DNA of 64,000 bases from the NCBI GenBank assembly GCA_036276735.1, contig DASUOH010000021.1, positions 1 to 64,000 on the forward strand, in the 5' to 3' direction. Source of the stretch: VRUE01 sp036276735 (lineage in GTDB: Bacteria > Actinomycetota > Thermoleophilia > Solirubrobacterales > 70-9). Under the pieces are notes generated by a model. It made no database searches. It saw only the letters and a program-made list of their open reading frames with translations, and was not told the origin of the DNA. The translations under genes and the position numbers were made by a program. Positions 24,437-30,364 of this stretch are shown here, piece by piece (position 1 is the stretch's first letter; the number at the start of each line of letters is the position of its first letter).

Positions 24437-24520
24437 CTTAATTAGTTGCAAAACGCAACTCTTTAAACACCCTCCCTGCTATGCTAGTAATGCTTAATTA
24501 GTTGCAAAGTGCAACTCTTT
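24437..24520. promoter_or_regulatory. Duplicated 28-bp operator and promoter of the AbiE operon
   Basis: Two copies of a 28-bp repeat (24437-24464 and 24493-24520) share CTTAATTAGTTGCAAA and GCAACTCTTT, differing at two bases. Each has the palindrome AGTTGC-n5-GCAACT. Between them TATGCT (24480-24485) can serve as -10 box, so one repeat overlaps the -35 area and the other the start region. AbiEi antitoxins of known systems repress their own promoter by binding two inverted repeats, which fits well. Confidence 0.75.
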
Positions 24521-24526
24521 CCACAG

Positions 24527-25090
24527 ATGCCAGGCAGAAACTACGACAAGCTTGCCCTGATCGCCGCCGAACAGGAGGGGCTCCTCGCTGCCGCCGATGC
24601 CCGCGAGGCCGGCATCGATCCTCACCGGCTTGTGGACATGGAGCGCCGCGGCACGATCGAGCGCGTGGCCAGGGGGCTCTACCGCTTCCCCCTGCTCAAT
24701 TCCAGACCTCAACTGGGTCAGTTGGCCCAGGCGACGATGTGGGCAGATCGCCGGGGCGTGCTCTCCCACGACACGGCGCTCGACCTGCACGAACTCTGCG
24801 ACGTCAACCCGGTGCAGATCCACATCACCATCCCAACCGCCTACCGGCTGCAAAAGCCGGTGCCCAAGCTCTACGCCCTCCACCAGCGCGACTTGGATGA
24901 GGACGAGAAGACCCGCTATGAAGGAATTGCGGTCGTCACCCCCCAGCGAGCAATTCTCGACGGCATCGAATCTGGCCTTCGCACCGACCTGCTGCGCCAG
25001 GCGATCGACAGTGCCCGCCGCCGAGGCCTGCTGCGGGGCGCCCACCTCGCACGCATGCGGCGGCGGCTCGCGAGCCGGGCAACGCCATGA
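24527..25090 (+). CDS. AbiEi-family antitoxin of a type IV toxin-antitoxin system
   Basis: The 187-aa protein has an N-terminal winged-helix region (YDKLALIAAEQEGLLAAADAREAGIDPHRLVDMERRGTIERVARGLYRFP), typical of AbiEi. It continues with the C-terminal antitoxin domain (LSHDTALDLHELCDVNPVQIHITIP, then VVTPQRAILDGIESGLRTDLLRQAID). In known systems the N-terminus represses the operon and the C-terminus counters the toxin without binding it. ATG 24527 is chosen. A GTG at 24509 lies inside the operator repeat. The stop overlaps the toxin start (ATGA). Island gene next to the tRNA-Ala att site. Confidence 0.88.
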   Translation: MPGRNYDKLALIAAEQEGLLAAADAREAGIDPHRLVDMERRGTIERVARGLYRFPLLNSRPQLGQLAQATMWADRRGVLSHDTALDLHELCDVNPVQIHITIPTAYRLQKPVPKLYALHQRDLDEDEKTRYEGIAVVTPQRAILDGIESGLRTDLLRQAIDSARRRGLLRGAHLARMRRRLASRATP

Positions 25091-25941
25091 GCGGCTTCCC
25101 CAAGCAAAAGCGGCCCCACAACATGCGGGTTTTGCAGGACTGGACCCGCGAATACGCCGATCAGCAGCAGATGGCCGAGTCCCGGGTGCGGCGCGCGGTC
25201 TCCTTCATGCTGGTCGCGCTGCCGCTCGAACGCTCGCTCGACGGCGAGGGGGAACCGCTCTTCGTCGTCAAGGGAGGGGTCTCGATGGAGCTCCGCCTTG
25301 GACTGCGAGCCCGCACCACCAAAGATTTCGACGCGGTCTTTCGGGGTGAGTTCGAAGGCTGGCTGGCGGCGCTCGACGACGCCCTTGCCGACGACATCGA
25401 GGAGTTCTCCTTCTCGCGCGAGGAGCCCGAGGCGATCCGCGACACGAAGTCCTTCCGCGTCAACATCATCATCGACTTCAAAGGGCGGCGCTGGGGCAAG
25501 GTTCAGTTCGAGGTGGCACCAGTCGAGGTCGGATCTGTCCTCGACGTCGATCAGGTCGATCCCTTCGACATTGGCCAATTCGGGTTGCGGGCGCCCGGGC
25601 AGATCAGCGTGGTCGGTCTTCCCTACCTGATCGCGCAAAAGCTCCACGCCTGCACCGAGGCCTTCGAGGGCGAGGAGAACGAGCGGGTGCATGACCTGAT
25701 GGACCTATTGCTGGCCCGAGACTTGCTGGCACCCGAGGATCTACCCAGGGTCTGCGAGGCCTGCATAGCGATCTTCGACAACCGCCAGAAGCAGACTTGG
25801 CCACCGCAGCTGACCGTCTACCGAAGCTGGACTGAGACCTATGCCCGGCTAGCTGCTGAAGAGGGCTTTCCGGTCGGTGATGTCGAGGAGGCTGCCGCCT
25901 TGGTCAGCGAGTTCATCGCTGAGATCGACGCTGCAGGCTGA
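25087..25941 (+). CDS. AbiEii-family nucleotidyltransferase toxin
   Basis: The 284-aa protein contains FVVKGGVSMELRLGLRARTTKDFDAVF, the nucleotidyltransferase core motif of AbiEii/AbiGii toxins (G-G followed by D-x-D), then a strand with VNIIIDFKGRRWGKVQFEV and a helical C-terminal half with LIAQKLHACTE and ERVHDLMDLLL. Family members stop growth upon phage infection by modifying an essential target such as tRNA. The gene looks complete and is coupled to the antitoxin, so this is a probable active phage-defence or stabilisation module. Confidence 0.88.
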   Translation: MSGFPKQKRPHNMRVLQDWTREYADQQQMAESRVRRAVSFMLVALPLERSLDGEGEPLFVVKGGVSMELRLGLRARTTKDFDAVFRGEFEGWLAALDDALADDIEEFSFSREEPEAIRDTKSFRVNIIIDFKGRRWGKVQFEVAPVEVGSVLDVDQVDPFDIGQFGLRAPGQISVVGLPYLIAQKLHACTEAFEGEENERVHDLMDLLLARDLLAPEDLPRVCEACIAIFDNRQKQTWPPQLTVYRSWTETYARLAAEEGFPVGDVEEAAALVSEFIAEIDAAG

Positions 25942-26290
25942 CTGGAAGCCCAATAACGATGGACGAGACTTCCCTCAAGACGGGGGCGGCCCGCATGGGC
26001 ACCTCTTCGTGCGCAGTAAGCTCGCCCGTCGACAACTCGTAGCTGGTTTTGCCCGTGCGGCCGGGGCCACCCGTTTTCCTCCGAATCGAACGGATCGGCT
26101 CGCACCCCGTCGGACGCGCATATAGCGGCCGAGTGTTGGGACCTTGCGGCGGCTGCACTTAAGGCGCCACCTGTGCTAGTCACTCTAGCTCTATATCTGG
26201 GTGATCTCGACATCGCCGATCTGCGCGCCCTTCGGGCGCTCGGCAAAGGCAACGAAGAACGCGCTGGCGGCGCCAACGGCGAGTGTCCTC
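25942..26290. other. 349-bp gap without a convincing gene
   Basis: I see no family-like frame, tRNA or clear hairpin here. The only coding candidate is the 38-codon minus-strand frame listed at 26191-26307, which enters this gap. Confidence 0.6.
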
Positions 26291-26307
26291 TTAGATCGCC
26301 GAATCAT
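26191..26307 (-). CDS. Possible 38-aa membrane peptide (weak)
   Basis: ATG 26307 overlaps the end of the AlbA-domain gene in another frame and opens a 38-codon frame. It encodes a basic start (MIRRSKR) and a short hydrophobic segment (TLAVGAASAFFVAFAE), followed by a polar tail ending in VEITQI. The layout fits a small single-span peptide translated by coupling, but length and codon use are too poor to be sure. Confidence 0.25.
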   Translation of the reverse strand: MIRRSKRTLAVGAASAFFVAFAERPKGAQIGDVEITQI

Positions 26308-27547
26308 CTCTTTCCGACAGACGGATGAGCCGCACGTCTGAGATACCACCTTGGTTCACGCAGTCCTGAGCGAGATCGTGGACATGGCGATGGAAGTCGG
26401 AGTCGGGCTCGACAGCATTAACCGTCATCTCAACGGGCGTGTAGAGAAGTAGGGGAGTCGATGCCCCGTCATAGGCATAGCCAAGGCTTTCCTTCCCCAA
26501 AATCACGAGGGGGCTCTCCCCGGTCCAGTCGATCCCGACCCGCACGTCGTACTCATCGTTGTCGGTCGCTTCCGCAGTTACTCGGATGAGCGCCATCAGA
26601 TCCGCGATGGCGCACTCGATAGCGGCGGATTCAATCTGCCAGCCCTCGAAGTAAGCATCACTGTTCTTGCGATGCCCGCCGACTGCGGCTGCGAGGCTCA
26701 CTGAGCCATCGTGGTGAATGGTGGCCCATGACTCCTTCCACGCCGAGCCCTCGCCCGTTGCGGTATTTGCGGCGACCCAGCGGCGTAGACCGGGTCGGGG
26801 GTTGAGATCGTCCACGCTTTCCAATGGATGAATCTTGCCCCTTCCCGCATATGTCAATGCCCGCTTTTTGCTCTTCGACAGCACCTCTCGCGCCGCGTCG
26901 CGGGTTAGGCGATCTCGAAAGCGAGGTATGCGCGGGTGGCCGACTCCAACGATCCATGCCCGCCTATCGGTGGTGCGTCCGGCAGATGCCTCGGCGAACA
27001 GGAGATTCAGAGCCTCGGTTGCATGGCGGCGCTCGTCAAAACGAGCCCTGTACATCGCCTCAATCTGGCGCTCCGTCATCCATACCGTGTCGGCGTCGTT
27101 TCGCATGGGCGCACCGAAATACTGGTTCTTGTAGATCAGGTGCGGTCCCTCAACGCTTGCAGGAACCTCTAGCACGATGGCCCGGTTTCCCTCAGACCCG
27201 AGGCGGTGGATGTTCAGGCCGAATACAGGCGGGGAGATGGCAGTGATCGCAACGCTGCGCAGTGAACGCTCGTAGGCCTCGTCAAACTCGCCGACGTCGA
27301 CGCGCCCGGTCGCGACCTTCTGGGTCTCGCTCACACCGAAGACGATCACGCCACCCCCGCTGTTGGCCATCGCCGCGACATCCTTGGGGAAATCGGTCTG
27401 GGCTAGGCCTTTCGCCTGTGGAAGCCCAACCTTCCAATCCACGTCGTCGGTCTCTGCCGCACCGGTGGCCACCGCTTCGTCGATGAGCTCATCCGTCAAG
27501 GGTCTAGGACCGACCCCAAGCAGGCGGTGAAGTGCCGTAAACGACAT
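26291..27547 (-). CDS. AlbA_2 (Schlafen-like) DNA/RNA-binding domain protein
   Basis: The 418-aa product has an N-terminal AlbA_2 domain at about residues 30-170: ETDDVDWKVGLP, DFPKDVAAMANSGGGVIVFGVSE, then LEVPASVEGPHLIYKN and GAPMRNDADTVWMTERQIEAMYR. This domain occurs in putative transcription regulators and in defence-related Schlafen-type proteins that bind or cut nucleic acid. The remaining 250 residues are not recognised. ATG 27547 is chosen because the frame upstream (to 27787) runs through a repeat module and looks non-coding. Located in the tRNA-Ala island beside AbiE, so a defence role is plausible but unproven. Confidence 0.75.
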   Translation of the reverse strand: MSFTALHRLLGVGPRPLTDELIDEAVATGAAETDDVDWKVGLPQAKGLAQTDFPKDVAAMANSGGGVIVFGVSETQKVATGRVDVGEFDEAYERSLRSVAITAISPPVFGLNIHRLGSEGNRAIVLEVPASVEGPHLIYKNQYFGAPMRNDADTVWMTERQIEAMYRARFDERRHATEALNLLFAEASAGRTTDRRAWIVGVGHPRIPRFRDRLTRDAAREVLSKSKKRALTYAGRGKIHPLESVDDLNPRPGLRRWVAANTATGEGSAWKESWATIHHDGSVSLAAAVGGHRKNSDAYFEGWQIESAAIECAIADLMALIRVTAEATDNDEYDVRVGIDWTGESPLVILGKESLGYAYDGASTPLLLYTPVEMTVNAVEPDSDFHRHVHDLAQDCVNQGGISDVRLIRLSERDDSAI

Positions 27548-27685
27548 GCTCCAAGCGTAGGGGCGGCCGGCGACGCCCTCCGGCGTCGGGAGCCCAGCCG
27601 CTCGGGCTACGACCACGCAGCCGAGTCGAGTGGGCCTGCCGCTTCGCGGGCACTGACCGATCCGAATCGATAGGCATGACGCGGT

Positions 27686-27775
27686 CCAACCGCCCTGCGC
27701 ATATTTCGGGCACTTCTCGCCAGGAGTGCCCGACTCCCTGCATATCGCCGCATATCCCTGCGTATCCGCGGCAAG
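27686..27775. repeat. Hairpin plus decamer module A, upstream of the second att copy
   Basis: It starts CCAACCGCC and has a hairpin CGGGCACT (27707-27714) with AGTGCCCG (27725-27732). Three ten-base repeats follow (27739-27768: TGCATATCGC, CGCATATCCC, TGCGTATCCG). A related module with a different but equally paired stem lies at 29218-29303. Each module is about 90 bp before an att copy and 50-140 bp upstream of a minus-strand gene. The rest of 27548-27941 shows no gene apart from att copy 2. Confidence 0.6.
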
Positions 27776-27863
27776 GCACCTGCACACTGAGTGAGCGCAG
27801 AGTCCGACTAATTCCCCTGCTCACGATGGACTTCTAGAGCAGCCGCCGAGATTTCGCCAGCTC

Positions 27864-27908
27864 GATCGAACCCAGGAGGTCGCCGGTTCGAGTCCGGCTA
27901 GCTCCATC
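27864..27908 (+). repeat. Attachment-site copy 2 (tRNA-Ala 3' half)
   Basis: 44 of 45 bases match 24196-24240, including the whole T-arm and acceptor end. The upstream tRNA half is absent, so this is a duplicated att site. It bounds a 3.7-kb segment holding AbiE and the AlbA-domain gene. Confidence 0.85.
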
Positions 27909-27941
27909 TTTGCTGGACTCAGAGTGGACTGAGACCAGCTG

Positions 27942-28199
27942 CTACCGATAGGCGCGGCCTCGAGGTCGAATCGCCAAGACATCGATCGCCTTCTCCGTCG
28001 ATCGCCGATCGAAGAGGATGCGCCACTCGCCAACGCGGAGTCGCCAAAGACGCTCCGGTCCGCGGAGACGTTTGACGTCGCCATCGGGAAGCTGGCCGAT
28101 CGCTGAGCTGATGCGCTCGCGGTCCTTCCGTCCTAGCTTCCGGAGCGACTTAAGAGCGGCGGGGCGGATCTCGATCCGCCATCCGCCTGGATCAGCCAG
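27942..28199 (-). CDS. RelE/ParE-family toxin with probable CTG start
   Basis: The minus-strand frame encodes 85 aa: WRIEIRPAALKSLRKLGRKD, ERISSAIGQLPDG, RLRGPERLWRLRVGEWRILF and VLAIRPRGRAYR. This is the full length and motif order of RelE/ParE toxins, which cut mRNA at the ribosome or poison gyrase. No ATG, GTG or TTG precedes the conserved N-terminus. CTG 28199 overlaps the antitoxin stop (CTGGCTGA), so initiation by coupling at CTG is the best reading. An alternative is that the toxin has lost its start. Confidence 0.8.
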   Translation of the reverse strand: MADPGGWRIEIRPAALKSLRKLGRKDRERISSAIGQLPDGDVKRLRGPERLWRLRVGEWRILFDRRSTEKAIDVLAIRPRGRAYR

Positions 28200-28419
28200 C
28201 GTTCAGCTCCGCCTCGGCGTCAGACCAAGAGATGCCTGGCTCGCTCCGCGCCTCCTTGACGGCGCGCAGATCCTTGTCGGTCAGCTCCTCATCGTCAAGA
28301 GGAGCGGCGTCCAGCTTGGCCGCGACGGGGTCCTGGGCACGACGAAGCAGAATCGCCGCGGCAGGCAGCGATTCGTCGGGCAGAGCGTCAACAAGCTTGT
28401 GTAGCTCAGTCTTGGTCAT
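28192..28419 (-). CDS. Antitoxin partner of the RelE-like toxin
   Basis: The 75-aa acidic protein begins MTKTELHKLVDALPDESLPAA, then AAILLRRAQD and a C-terminal acidic segment (DDEELTDKDLRAVKEAR) that would wrap the toxin. Size and position directly before a RelE-type toxin frame define it. The last eight bases overlap the toxin. It belongs to the second att-bounded segment of the tRNA-Ala island. Confidence 0.78.
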   Translation of the reverse strand: MTKTELHKLVDALPDESLPAAAILLRRAQDPVAAKLDAAPLDDEELTDKDLRAVKEARSEPGISWSDAEAELNAG

Positions 28420-28448
28420 CGGATCAATGGTACTGGCGGATGATCTCC

Positions 28449-28580
28449 TCAGCGATGCGTCCCTAGTTCGAAAGCGACTCGCTTGCGCAGTCGAGCAAGA
28501 TTGGATCCGGTCCTCTCGGCCTCGGTCTTCATCCGCTGCTCCAGCGCCATGCGAAACGCGGCAGCGCTCTCGTATCTCAC
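28449..28580 (-). pseudogene. Truncated AbiEii-type toxin (first 43 codons only)
   Basis: After the AbiEi gene at 28577, a GTG at 28580 (GTGA overlap) opens a frame reading RYESAAAFRMALEQRMKTEA, then GSNLARLRKRVAFE, which is the usual N-terminus of nucleotidyltransferase toxins of this family (R-x-R-V-A-F). It breaks off after RVAFE with LGTHR and a stop. The catalytic G-G...D-x-D part is absent. The truncation means this second AbiE locus should have no toxin activity. Confidence 0.7.
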
Positions 28581-29167
28581 GAGGTCACCCCCGTGAGGGC
28601 GGCGCTCACCGCATCGTGGCGACCGCGCCGTCGTGCCTCCTCTTCGAGTTCCCGCGCCGTCAGCAGTCCGCGGCCAAGTGCCTGCCGCAGGGCCATCTCC
28701 AGCTGCTCGGGCTGGATTTCCCCGGCTACGTCGATAAGCGTTCGCGCTGGGGCGGTCAGAGGGAGTCCTTCGCGCCAGACCGTGTCGACCTCTTCCTCGT
28801 CGGGGCGGGTGTGGATAACGACGCCGGAGGGGCGGCGCAGGCCCCGATATCGGCGTCCGAGGAGCAGGTGCACCGCATTGGGAATGTTGTCGCTGAGATC
28901 GAGCAGGGCGAGCGCGCTTTGGTGCGAGAGGATGGCCTTGTTGGCTCCGACCGCCATCCACTTCTCACGCATCTCCTCGTCTTCCGGGCGGGGGAAGCCC
29001 GGTAGGCGATAGAGCCCGCGCCGCACCCGCTCGAACCGGCTCCGGCGCACGTAGTGGCTCAGGAGCTGACTGCTGATTCCACGCTCACGGGCCTGACTCG
29101 TGGTGAAGTAGCCATGCTGCTGATAGGCGATCGTCTGGAGCCCCCGCATATCGGGTCGGTCATGCAT
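28577..29167 (-). CDS. AbiEi-family antitoxin, orphaned by toxin truncation
   Basis: The 196-aa protein has the N-terminal winged helix (IAYQQHGYFTTSQARERGISSQLLSHYVRRSRFERVRRGLYRLPGFP) and the antitoxin domain (ILSHQSALALLDLSDNIPNAVHLLL, LPLTAPARTLIDVAGEIQPEQLEMALRQALGRGLLT). ATG 29167 is chosen. Upstream TACTTT sits 6 bp before the ATG, so it may be leaderless. It belongs to a different subgroup from the AbiEi at 24527. Its toxin is reduced to 43 codons, so it may now act only as a regulator or as an anti-addiction factor. Confidence 0.8.
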   Translation of the reverse strand: MHDRPDMRGLQTIAYQQHGYFTTSQARERGISSQLLSHYVRRSRFERVRRGLYRLPGFPRPEDEEMREKWMAVGANKAILSHQSALALLDLSDNIPNAVHLLLGRRYRGLRRPSGVVIHTRPDEEEVDTVWREGLPLTAPARTLIDVAGEIQPEQLEMALRQALGRGLLTARELEEEARRRGRHDAVSAALTGVTS

Positions 29168-29217
29168 AGCCAAAGTATGGCTTGGGTTTCGCGGACATTG
29201 CAGACTCCACGCCATTT

Positions 29218-29303
29218 CCAACCGCCTTGCGCCGATTTCACCCACTTCTGGCCAAAAGTGGGTGAAACCCTGCATATCCGTGCATATCCGTTCGCATCTG
29301 GCG
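29218..29303. repeat. Hairpin plus decamer module B, upstream of the third att copy
   Basis: CCAACCGCC starts the module, as in copy A. The stem TTTCACCCACTT (29236-29247) pairs perfectly with AAGTGGGTGAAA (29256-29267). Then come two identical decamers TGCATATCCG (29271-29290). Stem bases differ from module A but stay paired. Apart from this and att copy 3, the 29168-29599 gap shows nothing I can name. Confidence 0.6.
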
Positions 29304-29393
29304 TTTGGCCAGACTGGGCAACCGCATTGCAAAATCGCTGGAAATCAGTGCTTTTCAGGCACTTCCTTCCGACGCGACCGCCTTGGATCGCAC

Positions 29394-29433
29394 CCAGGAG
29401 GTCGCCGGTTCGAGAATCGTCCGGCTAGCTCCA
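29394..29433 (+). repeat. Attachment-site copy 3 (tRNA-Ala 3' half, with 5-bp insertion)
   Basis: It matches tRNA-Ala(CGC) from TGGATCG to the discriminator A, except for five extra bases in the T-loop (TTCGAG then AATCG before TCCGG). This looks like an older, decayed att site and marks the right end of the island, about 5.2 kb from the tRNA. Confidence 0.8.
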
Positions 29434-29599
29434 CTGAAAAATCGAATAGAGCGTGTAGACGTCGGGCGTGGCGGTGGTGCGCGCTGTCTGAGGACGCGCT
29501 GAGCTGGGCAGCGACCGCCCGCGAATCCGGGAAAACCCGAAGCTCGGTCGGGTGAGCCTCCCCGATGCACGCTCGGCTCGATGCAGCGAGCATCGGGTC

Positions 29600-30364
29600 A
29601 TGGGGGCGAACATCCTCGAAGCGAAGGATCTGACGCGCACCTTCGGCAGCGGGCCCACCGCCGTGCGCGCCCTGGATCGGGTCGATCTGCGCGTCGCCGA
29701 GGGCGAGATGGTCGCGATCATGGGGCCGTCGGGCTCCGGCAAGAGCACCCTGCTCCACATCCTCGGCGCCCTCGACCGGCCCGACGGCGGCTCGGTCGCG
29801 ATCGACGGCCGCCGCTACGACGACCTCTCCGATCGCGAGCTGACGCGGCTGCGCGGGGAGGTCTTTGGCTTCGTCTTCCAGTTCTTCAACCTCCTGCCCA
29901 CCCTCACCGCCGCGGAGAACGTGCTGCTGCCGGCGCTCGTCAACGGCGAGCGGCCGGGCCGCTACGCCGAGCGCATCGACGAGCTGATGGCCCGGGTCGG
30001 CCTCGCCGACCGCGTCGCCCACCTTCCGACCGAGCTCTCCGGTGGTGAGCAGCAGCGCGTGGCGATCGCCCGCGCCCTGCTCCGCCGGCCCCGCCTCGTC
30101 CTCGCCGACGAGCCGACCGGCAACCTCGACTCGAACGCCGGCGGCACCGTGATGGCGCTGCTGCGCAGTGTGGTCGACGAGGGGGAGACCGTGGTCATGG
30201 TCACCCACGACCCCGGCGCCGCGGCGCTCGCCGACCGCGTCGTCTTCCTCCGCGACGGGGCGATCGTCGGCGCGGTGGCCGGCGGCGACACGGGCGCGGT
30301 GATCGACGCCTTCCGCGAGGTGGAGGCGGGTGGAGGCGGTCGGCTGCAGCGGGCGCTGGCGTGA
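29600..30364 (+). CDS. ABC transporter ATP-binding protein, LolD/MacB type
   Basis: The 254-aa ATPase has Walker A GPSGSGKST, Q-loop FVFQFFNLLPTLTAAENV, signature LSGGEQQRVAIARAL, Walker B RLVLADEPTGNLD and H-loop VMVTHD. The Q-loop and spacing are those of the MacB/LolD group, which works with FtsX-like permeases by mechanotransmission rather than by a classical pore. ATG 29600 is chosen over an earlier GTG at 29552. The stop overlaps the permease start by 4 bp. Confidence 0.93.
   Translation: MGANILEAKDLTRTFGSGPTAVRALDRVDLRVAEGEMVAIMGPSGSGKSTLLHILGALDRPDGGSVAIDGRRYDDLSDRELTRLRGEVFGFVFQFFNLLPTLTAAENVLLPALVNGERPGRYAERIDELMARVGLADRVAHLPTELSGGEQQRVAIARALLRRPRLVLADEPTGNLDSNAGGTVMALLRSVVDEGETVVMVTHDPGAAALADRVVFLRDGAIVGAVAGGDTGAVIDAFREVEAGGGGRLQRALA

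Noticed and set aside
24509..24526. GTG 24509 as the start of the AbiEi gene
   Set aside because: It lies inside the second operator repeat; ATG 24527 directly after the repeat gives the normal N-terminus.
27739..27768. Decamer repeats as a CRISPR array
   Set aside because: The units are only 10 bp long and contiguous without spacers; no cas genes are present in the window.
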